Part shown: positions 34,351 to 46,290 of the stretch, piece after piece
Position numbering within the stretch: the stretch's first letter is position 1
How the letters are laid out: the number at the start of each line of letters is the position of its first letter
Assembly (NCBI GenBank): GCA_031769625.1
Contig: JAUIMM010000646.1
Coordinates: 1,783,001-1,847,000, forward strand
Direction of reading: 5' to 3'
DNA: 64,000 nucleotides
DNA from: Taudactylus pleione
Lineage: Eukaryota > Chordata > Amphibia > Anura > Myobatrachidae
Made by a program: the position numbers and the translations under genes
The notes under the pieces: model-generated
Told to the model about the DNA's origin: nothing
The model's input: the letters and a program-made list of their open reading frames with translations, nothing else
The model's database searches: none

Positions 34351-36259
34351 AAGTCTGGACAGATCCTGACTCCTGTGTCCTAGTGAATTTTCTGTATAAG
34401 CTCTGCCTGGTCAATATATGGGAGACCCCAGTCTGCTTGGAACCAGGATCTTGTTTCTACTAACCATGAGCCATTCATAATTATAGCCTCACCATTCTTT
34501 AGTGCTAATGCCATCTGCAAGCTGTTATATCCTGCTCAAAGCATTTATCCACATCTGCTGTTATATTGATTGCTACTGCACCTGCTATTCAGCGATTGCT
34601 AATCTCGATCATTGAATAATATTGCAAACTGCATCTACCATTCACAAGTGATGGCTATCAGCTGTTGGACATATTTGCTAAGCTGCATTGTTCACCTCTG
34701 CTATAAACATCTGCTACGTATTTGATTAGCCAAGCGTAGTGGTTGTCCTATTGGTACGGTCTGCACTTATCATTGTTCTGCCTGAATATTGCCTTGTTCA
34801 TACTACTTCAGCCAAAAATCCTGCAATCACCAGAGTGTTGTATTAGTTCCTACTGACCTGAATTTAAGACCTGCCAGCATCCTAAGTACCAGTGAGTGTA
34901 TCATACTCTAGGGAACAACGTGCGGCTGTTATAGGCAGAAGTCCTCTGTAGCATGGCTCTAAGAATCTTATACCAATACTCTGGTGTTTTATAACACTGA
35001 GATGTTAGACTATTTTCTGTTAACGAAGACCCCTGTTCCAACACCCCCCCTGAATATATGATGTCATGATGTCACAATGAGGTAGCAGGACCGCTGGACC
35101 AGGGAGAAGTTGAGAGCTTAAGGCGCACCGGACAGTTCTGTGGTGGCTTGCTGCCGGGACCGGTGAGTAGCTGTGTGTCTAGGATGCACCAGTCAGTGAC
35201 CTTCTAGGTTGCAAGGTGCCATTCCAGGCACCCTGCCTCCCAAAAAAAAAGTGCCATGAGGCATCGGAGGTGCCTCACCCTAGGCTGTGCACTCTGGGTG
35301 GCAGCATCGCTTGCACTATCCAAACTGCATGAATCCAGTTCACAGATTGGTGACTGGTCTTAACTCCTGGATTGTAATGCAAAAGATATTTAACCTCAGC
35401 TTCTTGGTCAAGCTCTGACCCATTGCAGAAGTGACATCATCATAGTGAGAGATCTCAGTGCTACAGCTGACAGACTTCTCACTTTGCATCCACTGTGAAT
35501 GGGGAACACATTGGTGCAAATTAGTCAGCCATTGCTTTTAATGAAACAAAATGCATTTGCAACCAGATGCATACCGTTAACCATCTTATGATGCATGGGG
35601 GCGGTCAGCAACCATAGGATATGCTCCTAGTCTACACCAGGCAAATATCACATATGCTTTTGTACCGCTAGCTCCCATGTTTTTAAATATATATTTTATT
35701 TGTATAGAAAACGCATTTGGTATTAGCTTATAACAGTTTTATTAATGATTTTCTAACAAAGCAGCAGCCTTTCCGCATTTTGCATACTCTACAAGAATAA
35801 TAGATTTGCTTAAACACTCACATAAAGGCATAAAATACGCCCAAGCATTGAAGAAGTCATCAGTCAGCATCACAGAGCACCAATCACAAACTGTCCTTTA
35901 GTCTTGGGGACGCCATCATCATTATCCATTTTATACATCTGATCCAGAACATCTTCATGCATATATTCATCTCTGTCTGATTCTTTATGCTCTCCCAATT
36001 ACGCTAACACGACTTTACTGTACTCGCCCTTACGTTAGGTTGTGTTCCACACATCCATGCACAAGTAGGTGTGTAAGTGTCAGAATCACGCAGGGATGTA
36101 ACTGTATACGGGGCAGGACTATGGCTCAAAATTGGCCCTGGCATTTAAAATACAAAGACCCACCATGGCAATGATGTCCGGCTCCTTGTGTCCTCCTCTT
36201 GGCTCCTCGAGTGACTCCCAGCCTGCCCTGGGCATGCGCAACATGTCATGACATTACAT
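34351..36259. other. Intron 3 stretch with no gene or named element recognised
   Basis: Mostly unique-looking sequence, with no frame above 80 codons worth reporting. CTACTGCACCTGCTATTCAG and similar words near 34570-34640 recur loosely. Confidence 0.4.
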
Positions 36260-36490
36260 CATGCCTTACATCCATCCCGTCATGCCTTACTTCCATCCTG
36301 TCATGCCTTACATCCATCCCGTCACGCCTTACATCCATCCCGTCATGCCTTACTTCCACCCCGTCATGCCTTACATCCATCCCGTCATGCCTTACATCCA
36401 TCCCGTCACGCCTTACATCCATCCCGTCATGCCTTACATCCACCCCGTCATGCCTTACATCCATCCCGTCACGCCTTACATCCATCCCGT
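36260..36490. repeat. 21-bp minisatellite, 11 units
   Basis: Eleven units of CATGCCTTACATCCATCCCGT with a few T/C variants. The period is a multiple of three, giving open frames in all registers. One and a half more units lie at 36780-36810, beyond a 289-base unrelated GC-rich block. Confidence 0.95.
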
Positions 36491-36779
36491 CATGGTTAGG
36501 TCTAGACTGTACAGGGCTGATGGCCCTGTGACGTCACACCCACGTGACTTGGCCTGAAAGGGGGAGGGGCGGGGATGGTAACGGGGTACCAAAAGTGTCC
36601 CCTTGCGGGCTCGCTACGCTCGCCGCGCTTCGGGCACGGTGGCTCGCTGCGCTCGCCACAAATATATATTCCCCCTCTATGCCCTAGTGGATGGTAACGC
36701 AGGAGCGGTCCAGCCTCCTGCAGCGGTCACGTGGTGTCTACGTCACAGAGGTCCTTTCTCCAACTTGGAAATAGCAGCA
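36491..36779. other. GC-rich block splitting the 21-bp minisatellite
   Basis: Includes two related stretches, CTCGCTACGCTCGCC and CTCGCTGCGCTCGCC, around 36610 and 36643, and several CpGs. No coding sequence, target duplication or terminal repeat is clear. Confidence 0.5.
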
Positions 36780-37149
36780 ACCATCCCGTCATGCCTTACA
36801 TCCATCCCGTCAAGCAGAGCATTTGGAGGTGGAGCTGCTCGGCCCGGCATCTGAACGTGTTAGGTTTTCACTGCTGGCACAGGGGCAGATGTAGACGCTT
36901 CATTTAGGGGCGCATTTTATAATTAATATAGATTCCTCCCATTTCTATTTATGATTCCTCATACTTTTTAGTCTATACTTTTACAATACAAATACAATTA
37001 AAATGAATCTGTATTAAAATACACACCTCACAGCTGTAACGGTTTTAAACTCCAGACCACATGTGCCATAGTCAGACATTTTACTGGAGATTTAACAGTA
37101 ATTATGTAGTTTTTATGTACTTGCACCATGGTAATGATAACGTTAACTG

Positions 37150-37775
37150 ACATATTGATCTGTATACTAAGCCTTGGAGAGAGATAAAGTGCATGGAGAT
37201 ACAGTACCCACCAATTAGCTCCTTTCACTTTACAGTTTATGGGGTCTATCTACTAGACCTTGGAGAAAGATAAAGTGTACGGAGATAAAGTACCAACCAA
37301 TCAGCTCCTAACTGGCATTTTTCAAACACAGCCTGTAACGTGACAGGAGCTGATTGGTTGGTACTTTATCTCCCTCCACTTTATCTCTCTGCAAGGCTTA
37401 GTACATAGGGTTCGATTTACTAAGCCTTGGATGTAGATAAAGTGAACGGAGATAAAAGTACCAGTCAATCAGCTCCTAACTGTCATGTCACAGGCTGTGT
37501 TTGACAATGACAGTTAGGAGCTGGTTGGATGGTCCTTTTTTTTTCGTCCACTTTACCTCCATCCAAGGCTTAGTACATTGACCTCATAGACCCTATAATG
37601 TAATTCAAACACCAATATGTAGCAAGCACTGGAGAGAGATGAAAGTATGGAGAGATAAAGTACCAAGCAATCAGCTCATAAATAACTGTCACTTTACAGG
37701 CTGTGTTTGACAGGAGCTGATTAGTTGGTAGTTTATCTCTCTCCACTTTATCACTTTCCAAGGCTTAGGACATCT
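37150..37775. repeat. Cluster of three to four related hairpin elements
   Basis: About 165-base units at 37240-37405, 37412-37580 and 37615-37770 each pair CCTTGGA-AAAGATAAAGTG-like and CCAATCAGCTCCTAACTG-like sequence with their complements. A partial fourth lies at 37150-37235. Each unit begins and ends near CTAAGCCTTG. Another fragment lies at 23185-23260. They look like MITEs that inserted in or duplicated within one another. Confidence 0.7.
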
Positions 37776-37797
37776 ACCCGTCTTTATGCCCATAGAT

Positions 37798-37920
37798 TGT
37801 AAGCATGCAAGCAGGGCCCTCTTACCTGTATGTCATTGCCCAGTCTTGTTTTATAACTGTTTTGTTCCCAATTGAAAAGTGCAACAATATATCCTGGAGC
37901 TATATAAATAAATGCTACCC
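37798..37920 (+). repeat. SINE-like tail ending GCTATATAAATAAATG
   Basis: ATTGTAAGCATGCAAGCAGG, GGGCCCTCTTACCTG and a close of GGAGCTATATAAATAAATG match a pattern that recurs widely in amphibian and fish intergenic DNA. I cannot assign it to a named family from memory. No tRNA-like head is visible. Confidence 0.4.
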
Positions 37921-38076
37921 TCTACCTAGTAGAATCTTTATGGGTTGCCGCACAATTTCTTAAAGTGTTGTCCAGCAATGACTTACTTCTCATTCTACTC
38001 GGCCGGCTAGCTATACAACATATAGAAGTTTAAAGATCCGTCTAATAAGTGACACTGATGAGTAGATTGTCACTAC

Positions 38077-38221
38077 CTGTGTCACACTCAAAGTCACTTC
38101 CGCAGTCAGGGGCTTGTTCATCACAAGGTCTATTTGGTGTACAGCGTTGTCGGTCTCCCAGGTCACTCAGACAATGCTTCCCGCCATACTGGCCAAAACT
38201 CAAAATACTCCGAGAACGGTA
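38077..38221 (-). CDS. c9: c9 exon 3: end of thrombospondin repeat, start of LDLRA
   Basis: This exon reads YRSRSILSFGQYGGKHC at its start and CGSDFECDTG at its end. It finishes the thrombospondin repeat and opens the LDL-receptor class A module. The close match to the mammalian C9 pattern (RSRS, FGQ.GGK.C, GDR..C.P..PC, DCG.DF.C.TG) is direct evidence. It starts in phase 0 after a CTTTTAAAG acceptor and ends in phase 1 at ACAG/GTAGTG. All cysteines expected for the two modules are present. Confidence 0.93.
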
Positions 38222-38893
38222 CTTTAAAAGAGAAAGAGAAATAATAATAGCATTTTAACTTAAAAAATAAATGTTGTCAACAGCAAAAAATAACCCATAT
38301 ATGAACAGCGCTTATAGACCAATATTATATGGTAGAATATACTTAGAGGCAAAGGATTGTCTAATAAGATATTTTATTAAAAATAAATGTATCTTAAAAA
38401 AAACCATTAAAACAATGAGGCAGTAATAACAAAAGCTTATTCTTAGGCACGTTTTATAAGCATTTATAAGGACCAAAAGCAAACAGGTCATACATAATAT
38501 GATAGTTATATAACTTTATCCACAGTTCCTGTGAGCAAATATCATATCAACACTTAATAAAATCAGAACTCTTTAGGAGCTTTCAGTCCCACATGATCCT
38601 TGTGGCTTGTGGTAAAAGGGCTGCACCATGACTTAAAAGAGAAATAAAAATTTCTATAATGCCCCAGTAAATTAGTAATTAATGCCTTTATATTGTAGGT
38701 TGCCACAAATCTTTATCTCTATTTTTGTTAGGGCACGTGTGTGTTTCTATGGAGTATAGTCCAGATACAGCATTGAGGGCTGGAATTCTTGGCTGGATGC
38801 GGCCATATAACAGCTTTGTGAGATGGAGGAAGACTTGGCTTGTTGGGCCTAAAGACCCTAGATGATGAAGCGACCTTTGGGCTGTGCAGCAGC

Positions 38894-39625
38894 CAGGGCC
38901 GCCATCAGGGGGGGTCTGCCGGGACTGGTGTCCCGGGCCCGCACCCTGGCTGAACGGGGGGGGGGGGGCCGGCCGCTGCTACCTACCACCCGCCGCTGCC
39001 GACTTGGTCCCAGTACCATTAATAGAGGAGGAAGAGGCAGCCCGGACCCGCTCGAGTCGCTCCGCCCGCTCCACCTAAAGGACACTTGATGGCCCCTGCT
39101 ACTGTGTATGTTTAATAAAGTTTGTTTAGCCGCGCCGCTACTGGAGAGCGAAGTCGGAGAAGCTGCGGATCAAGAGGAGCAGCATCTCTGCCAGGGAGGA
39201 AGCGGAGAAGAAGCCGGAGCCGGAGCGGGAAACTCGGAGCCTTCTTAAAGGAAATAAGGTAAGTGGGTAAAAGCTGTGCACAGCGGGGAGATGGCAGATG
39301 GATTTAATAATAATAAACAGGATGGGGGGGAGTGATTTGGAAAAAAGAGCTGGGCAGGGCACAGACTGGATTTAACAAACGGGGAGACTGGACTTAATAA
39401 ACGGGGGAGGGGGGGAGGAAGTGGGGAATGAGCGGGGCAGATCATGGCACATATTGGATTTAAAAACAGGGCCGGGGGGAGTGTAGTGGGGAAAAAGCTT
39501 AATAATTTTTGCCCAAAAATATTTGACAATTTTTTGTTTTATTTTTATTGATAAGGTGGGGGAGGGGGGCCCGGTACTCACAAAATAGGCAGTCCCGGGC
39601 CCCACAATTTCTGATGGCAACCCTG
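38894..39625. mobile_element. hAT-type MITE, CAGGGCCGCCATCAG family, inserted in a minisatellite
   Basis: The ends CAGGGCCGCCATCAG and CTGATGGCAACCCTG are inverted repeats. Flanks GCAGCAGC and GCCGCAGC agree at 7 of 8 positions. The minisatellite sequence around GCAGCCTTGAGGGCTGG resumes directly after the element, so it split an existing repeat. It lies in c9 intron 2. Confidence 0.8.
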
Positions 39626-39629
39626 GCCG

Positions 39630-40200
39630 CAGCCTTGAGGGCTGGTATAACCTGGCAAGTTGTGGTCAGTGGGCCGTGCCGCAGTCTTGAGTGCTGGAAT
39701 AACTTGGCTGGATGCAGCCCGTGGACTGGAGAATATGAAGCGGCCTCTGGACCGTGCAGCAGCCTTGGGGACTAGTATAACTTGGCCAGATGCAGCCAGT
39801 GGGCTGTTGAATATGAAGCAGCCACTGGGCTGTGTGCTGGCCTTGAGGGTCGGAGCAACTTGGCAAGAAGCCAGAAATAACAAGCAAAGTCACTGGTGTA
39901 GGAGCGTGGGACTGCGCACTGATGTTGCTGGAGTGCGGCCAGTGCCGCCGGGTTGACACAAGCAACTGACGCAGTAGTGCGGCCTGTGCCGTCGGGTTGA
40001 CACAAACAGCTGATGCTGCAGTGCGGCCTGTGCCGCCAGGTTGACACAAGCAGCTGACGCTGCAGTGCAGCCTGTGCCGCCTCGATGACACAAACGGCAG
40101 GTAGATAGTATGCAGGACTGTGCCGCCTGGGTGACACAAACGGCAGGTAGATAGTAGGACTGTGCCACCTGGATGACACAAATGGCAGAACAACAATATA
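39630..40200. repeat. Minisatellites around GCAGTCTTGAGTGCTGG and GTGCCGCCGGGTTGACACAA
   Basis: Bases 38860-38893 plus 39626-39860 hold units of about 60 bases (CAGCCTTGAGGGCTGGTATA, TGGATGCAGCCAGTGG). Bases 39930-40190 hold units of about 57 bases (GTGCCGCCTGGGTGACACAA). Open frames of up to 199 codons here are artefacts. Confidence 0.85.
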
Positions 40201-41954
40201 CTATAGGAGGCAGGAATGCTGGAGCTCAACTGGAAGACAGGAGACAAAGCCAGAACCAGAAACAAGGAAACTCTATCACTGGCATGGAGTGAAGAACTGG
40301 CTGCAATTTAACAGATACAAGGTCCAATCAGAGGAAGCCCTGAAAGCCTCCCTAATGACAGACCAGTGTGCAGCTGGCCTGTGCACACTGACAAGACAAT
40401 TAACTAGTGAGCAGCTGATACTGCACACAGGCAGACAGTTAATTACTGAACACATGTGATCAGCACACAGACATGATTAAATGCAAAGTTCTAGTAGCAG
40501 CTAAGACTGGGAACTGCAACCAAGATGATCTGCTAACCGCAGAGCCTAACAATTTTTCTTGTTATACAGGTTGTGTTAGCCAAACAATACACAGTTTATC
40601 ACCTCAGCAGCTGCATTTGATTCCTTATTGCTCACAGTCGTGCAATATCGCCTGAAAGGTCCCTGCTATTGTTATAACTGACGCGTTTCATCTTTAGCAA
40701 AGACTTTTTTTTCAAATGAATAATGACATCATATGTGTTCCTCTATATTATTTCCATTATTCTCATTGGATCCCTCATTCATATATTAACCAGCAGCAGT
40801 GAATACTTAATAATGTGCCATTAATTTCATGTAATTGAAATATAAATACTGTATTATTATTATTACTACTATTAATAATAATAATAATAATAATAATATC
40901 AAATGAAAAATTCATAGGAAGCCAATGGTTTGTAGTCATACTTAATAAAAATATCAATGCAATATTTTGCACACCTATTATTCTATACTGTAGTAGCATT
41001 AATTCGGCACTTCAGTCATACCCTGAATCTTAAAACAGTTACTCTTTACCTATTTTTTCTTGTAAAATATATAGGGGGTATCTAACGCTTGACCTGTTAA
41101 ATGGGCACAGTACACCTCAGGCACTCAACACAGGATAACTGTTAGAAGTGGGAAAAAAAGAAGTCTTACCTTGTAAGCCTGGTGCCCATTAAGTACATTA
41201 ATTAAATCAAGTATTTTTGCCACCTTAATTCAAAATGTTGTATTAGTGAACATCATAATTTTGTCCAAATAGTTTCTGATTTCCCTGTTTCAGAATCCTA
41301 CACTGTACGCATTGATCCTTCAAATTGTAACAGAAAATATTTCCTAGGCTGTCTTGTATGGATCACAGCTTTTCAGTTTGTGATAAGGAGAGGTATATAA
41401 TGTAAGATTTGCAGTTACATGTACAAATGTCCTACTATTCATATGTGTCTGTCCTGATTCTGGACTGAGATGTAGGTTCTATCTTTCCGCTCAGATTGGC
41501 ATAACCAATAACAGGGGCACAGAGTCTAACGCACTGGTGGAGGTATGGACTTAGCAAGGAGGTATGGACTTAGCTGTGCCCAGCACTTGGGTCGTGATAC
41601 CCTAAGTTTGTTTCAAGCAAGATAGCAAAGAGAAGCCAGCAAGCTGGGCCTGGTACCAAAGAACGCCAATCACTCACATGCGCATGGGGGGGGGGCATGT
41701 GTGCACAGACACACCCTAATGTCAGGTACCCCCCACACGCCAGGTCAGCAGCTGCGCCGCTGTTACCAGGCTGAACCATAGCCCTGGCCTGCCAAGCAGA
41801 CCCATACTCTGGCATTGTGCCCAGTAGGCAGCGTGGGAGGAGCTGAGGAGGGCGCCACCACCTCTACAAGGGCGCCGACTTGTGTGGTAGACGGTGACAA
41901 AACAGTGGCTTATTGTGGTGTGACTTTTGATAAAAAAGGTTCTATAAAAGAAAG
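40200..41954. other. Intron 2 stretch with no gene recognised
   Basis: AT-rich, with an (AAT)n run at 40870-40897. Bases 41500-41880 are GC-rich and may belong to an unidentified repeat. No coding evidence. Confidence 0.4.
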
Positions 41955-42082
41955 ACACTTTAATATTCTAAATTCTAATTATATTGGTAGCTTGTTATTC
42001 CACATATTACAAAATAGCAAACTATATCATTTAAACTCAAACTAATAGCAAGCTACCAATATAATTATATCATTTAAATATT
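41955..42082. repeat. Short AT-rich palindromic element
   Basis: ACTTTAATATTCTAAATTC and AATTATATTGGTAGCTTG on the left are mirrored by CAAGCTACCAATATAATT and AATATTAAAGT on the right. It may be a small MITE. No target duplication is clear. Confidence 0.55.
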
Positions 42083-42464
42083 AAAGTAGTTATTTTTTAA
42101 ATTGGACAGTTATGTTTAAGGTACCGTTTTTATTGCATCTCTCTCTCTCTTCAGTGCAGGAAGTAGTTACATAATCGACAGTGACTATGTCGATCCCAGA
42201 ATGTAAGTGTCGGCATGCTGACAATGTTAACATGCTTCTTACAGCATGTTAAACAGATTAAGAATAGAACTTTAAACATTCTGCCTAACCATCAAGACTA
42301 CAGTTGTAATGCCGATTCAGTTAACATGCTCTACTGCGTTAACCTTATTCCCTTGCCAGTGACTGCAATCTGGGATCAGCAAACGTCAGGGTCGATCCCA
42401 CATACCCAAACCGTTTAGTGCTCCCCACTCTTTTTACTTTCTTACTCTCTCCCACTTACACTAA

Positions 42465-42659
42465 GGGGTAAATTTACTAAAGTGAGAGTTTTTAGAAGTG
42501 AGTTTTAAAAGTGATGTTGCCCGTTGCAACCAATCAAATTCTACTTAACATCTAACTAGCACCTTCTAGACGATAATGGCTAGAATCTGATTGGTTGCTA
42601 TGGGCAACATCACTTTTAAAACTCACTTCTAAAAACTCTCACTTTAGTAAATTTACCCC
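42465..42659. mobile_element. Harbinger-type MITE, 195 bp, TAA target duplication
   Basis: The two halves are near-perfect inverted repeats (GGGGTAAATTTACTAAAGTG outward on both sides, with AAGTGATGTTGCCC further in). TAA flanks both ends. TAA or TTA duplications are the hallmark of PIF/Harbinger elements. It is too short to code for anything. It lies in c9 intron 2. Confidence 0.88.
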
Positions 42660-43636
42660 TAATTGTAAAATAGTGCTAGACACACCCGATAGGCGGTGCA
42701 CACCCAAATAAAATGTGCTGCGCACGCCTATCACGCCAATGCCAAAAGGGAATCAACACCACAATACAGGTCATGCTAATTAGTACCCGCTCCCCCCCAC
42801 CCCCCATTCCTCTCACCTCCCTGCAGGGGAGCCAAACGAAAGGGGGGGGGGTGATTACTAGTTACCCAGGCTCACGTTATGTTCTTATATTATCTTTTCT
42901 TATAGCAATGAAGCATCAGATATGTTGATTAAGTAAAGGATTTTCGATATGATACGGAATTAGTTTCGACATCGGCACAAATGCTCTTGGGGAGTGACAC
43001 GCTAGAACGAGTCAATGAACGACCGAATGATTACTCATTTCGTCATACATTAGGTCGCATGCGACATGGTCAGGTTTGATGTGCAGAACATATTGGCCAT
43101 ACACACTGAGCTATGTCAGCGATTGACATTACGAAACGGCAAATCGGCCTGACATCACTCCCGTGTGTACCCAGCTTTGTCCTGTGCTGCCGGATTCCTT
43201 TCTCTCCCTCTCTCACTCCCGGCCCCGAACTTGTCAAGGGGGGGGCGCAATTCCCAATGCACACAATGAAAGATGGCACTTTGATGCACACTGCATTGTA
43301 TATTGGTCACAAAAATTTTATTGTATAGAGGTCATTAGGATGCTTTCTGTATTTTATAGAAGTCCTGGCTCACATCTGATATCGGTTCGGGACTTGGATT
43401 TAAAATCGGAACTGGGGTTTTGGATTGCATGTAACAGGTCTACATTCAATTCTTGTATCAGTTTTTATAGATTTTTTTTATAGATTTTATTTAAGGAATC
43501 CAAAACTGAATTAGAACCAAACAGAACCACGGGGGTCTGCATACACCTCTGTATAAAACTAGAACTTGTTTTGTCTTTTTATTCACATGGACTATGCATA
43601 TTTTGCTTTGAAGATGGATTAAGTAAAAATCACTAC

Positions 43637-43730
43637 CTTCGATTTAGTACATGGGTCACATTCGCTCCAGTCGCTCCATCTGCTCAGCTCACAGTCGACT
43701 GGAGGTGGAGCATCAACTTCTCTTGGTGGC
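43637..43730 (-). CDS. c9: c9 exon 2: thrombospondin type 1 segment
   Basis: The acceptor is TTTCTTAG and the donor is AAG/GTAGTG. The translated segment includes DCELSRWSDWSECDPCTKSK, the start of the thrombospondin type 1 repeat that opens mature C9. The W-x-x-W-x-x-C pattern (RWSDWSEC) is the tryptophan C-mannosylation motif of this repeat family. The exon begins with the last base of the codon started in exon 1 and ends in phase 0. The proline-rich stretch before the first Cys corresponds to the variable amino end of mature C9. Confidence 0.9.
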
Positions 43731-45077
43731 CTAAGAAAAGCAAACTTGTCATTCATTTTCCAATCAACAAGGGCATTTAAATATACGTTAAGATAATCAC
43801 ATACTGTATGAAAAAAAGGCATATATTGTTTTTCTTTCCCTCAAATTATTTATTCTTTAGAATTGTACTGCTTTCCAACACTTAACCTATCAGTATTAGG
43901 CAGCAACACTTGATTAAAAAAAACAAAAAAAATTTAAATTATTTGGGATTTTTTTTTTCCGACGTGCCATAAAGTGAAAGTAAACAGAAATATATACATT
44001 GCTATATTGTATAGGAGTCTTTTTCATTCCATGCACGTTAGGACAACTCTGTTTATTCTGAAAATAAATCTAGTTGTTTGCTGCACGTTTCCGAGTTCTG
44101 GCGTATTTCTGTTTTCATATACTTGGTCACTAAAGATCATTTACAAACAATCACATCATGAACCTTCTTTGGCAGAATTGCACTTGGATTTATGAGGGCA
44201 TGCGTGTATTTTTGGGCCAAGAAACTGGCTGATGGATGACATCGACTTGCACCCATCTATGGCAGGCAGGGCTTTCATCAGGGCAGTACAGGTGGTACCT
44301 GTTTATGGGACCTGGATTTTCCAGAGGGTCCTTTGCTCGCTGATGATACTAACCAAGGACTCCCGTGGGGTGCAGCCCTGCCCCCATTATGGTCTGGCCA
44401 CATCCTCTGCAGCATGTAAAAAGAGTACTGGTATTTGCACTGTATGGTGTCATGCCCCACACCCAGTGAGGCTTCTTACCCACTTTTTCATTCTGCCCAC
44501 TTGGATATCCCAGAGGGGCAATATCGTAACAGGGATTTTGTGGTGCCATGCATCGTGTCATCACAGCCCTGTACATTTCGCAGGATAAGTGAGTGGGGCA
44601 AGGTTGCCTACCCTCCCGATTCGGCCGGTTGCCTCCCGAATCGGGTGCAGCTCCCGGCACCCCAGAAAGTCAGGCAAGCCTCCCGGCGGTGCCGATCCCC
44701 CCGAAGTCCCCCCCACAATTAACTGTTAAACCCCTGCAGCGGGGGGGGGCAGTGGCTTTTTGGCCCCACCCCCTGCTTCACAATGCCTGTATTATCAGCA
44801 TTGTGTAGCGGGGGCAGGACCAAAATTACCCCGATTGTGTGACCCCGCCCCCGGCATGCCTACACACATCAGGCACCTGCTCGGCCACGCCCTCTTTTGC
44901 CAGCCACTCCCATCCTGCCCTGCCGATCTGGCTGCTCCCTCCCGGAAGGAGCAGCCAGAAATTCGGCAACTATGGAGTGGGGTCTGGGAGGGTTACCTAT
45001 GCTCCGGGGAGCCCAGATGTGGAATTCCCTTCTGTGTAGCAGGGTGCACAACTATATAAATTCTACAACTCTGAGGA
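43731..45077. other. Intron 1, exon 2 flank: no gene recognised
   Basis: Polypyrimidine and A-rich runs near 43915-43960. Bases 44580-45000 are GC-rich (GGCAGTGGCTTTTTGGCCCC, CATTGTGTAGCGGGGGCAGG) with inverted-repeat fragments, probably a decayed element. No coding evidence. Confidence 0.4.
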
Positions 45078-45568
45078 CCTTATTCAGATGTGAACGCTAA
45101 TGCAGTCGCAGCTGGGATCCTGTACGCAGCTGCCTTGTGAAAATATACTAATGCTACAGCTACAAGAATAGAGATGCCCACCGGCAGCCTCACAGATCCA
45201 AGCAAGTGCGTACAAACACGCGGCGGTGGTCGCAGATCCTTCGATAATCAATCATCTAAGTAATCTTATGGTTGCGCAGAATGGCCGCGGAAACTCAAAT
45301 GCTGGTGCCATATTTTCTGTGTACTGGATCACAGATGTAGGCATGTTCTCACCCCAAAAATAGCCACGTTTTTACCGCCACTCCCAGTACTTCCCAGAAA
45401 ATGTCCCGTCTGTCAATCACTTGCAAATAAAACCTCACTACAACCATAGTAACATTTGATCGCAATTCAATCACTGCTCGTACGCATTGCTGCTAAGATG
45501 TATGCACAATCGGCCGATAAATGCTCAACTGTGTAAATATTGGCGTTGCGTACATGTCTGAATAAGAT
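45078..45568. mobile_element. MITE with CCTTATTCAGATGTGAACGC ends
   Basis: The left CTTATTCAGATGTGAACGC and the right GCGTACATGTCTGAATAAG are imperfect inverted repeats. The internal region is rich in TGCGCA-like words, as in the CTGATTCAG family, to which it may be distantly related. No open frame of interest. Confidence 0.6.
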
Positions 45569-45989
45569 ACTTATATTTATAATGGAATGTATTACTAGAT
45601 ATTTAGTTTTGCACTACTGCGGAAAAGCCAGTGCTGGTGGATAAAAGATCAGGAGCGACGTGGACAGACAGAAACGCAACAGTGTCCATTATCACTTTAC
45701 TGAACCTAAGCATGGCAGGTCATCACCATTTTCTCATGTTATTACCTTTTACTGACAATCTTAATAGGGAGCTTCGGGGGGGGTTTTAATTAAGTGCAAG
45801 GTGCGGCTCAACGCCCGGCAATATCCCAACACTGACAACCCGACATGGGACTAAAGATAGGCGCCAATATCCCGACACTGACAACCCGACATGGGACTAA
45901 AGATAGGCATCAAAATCCCAACGCCTATCATTAGCCCCACTACGGAATCCCTACACCCGGCCTACCAACCGAAGGTATGCCCGAGTGTC

Positions 45990-46290
45990 TTAGCTTCTAG
46001 CCGCGGGAGTGGGGGTTAGGTTTAGGGACCCCTGGGGTGGACTTAGGGTTAGGCACCCCCCGGGAGGATTAGGGTAGGGACAGGGGGTGTTAGGGTTAGG
46101 CACCACTAGGGGGGGGTTAGGGTTAGGCACCCCCCCAGAAGGGTTAGGTTTAGGGTGCGGGGAGGGGGGTTAGGTTTAGGCACTAATGGGGGGAGGTTAT
46201 GGTTAGGCACTAGGAGTGGGAGGTTAGGGTTAGGCACCCCTAAGGGAAGGTTGGGGGGGGGGAGTGGAGGGTTAGGTTATTTACCTCCTG
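45990..46290. repeat. G-rich GGTTAGGGTTAGGCACC minisatellite
   Basis: Irregular units built on GGGTTAGGGTTAGGCACCCC. The TTAGGG words resemble vertebrate telomere repeats but are always interrupted by GCACC. Just upstream (45821-45910) is a 66-base tandem duplication containing CCCGACACTGACAACCCGAC. Confidence 0.85.

Noticed and set aside
36199..36557. Overlapping open frames in all registers
   Set aside because: They are produced by a 21-bp tandem repeat, whose period is divisible by three.
39666..40265. 199-codon cysteine and histidine-rich open frame
   Set aside because: Derived from minisatellite units; the cysteine spacing reflects the repeat period, not zinc fingers.
45990..46290. Interstitial telomere block
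   Set aside because: TTAGGG words are never in uninterrupted tandem; the unit contains GCACC.
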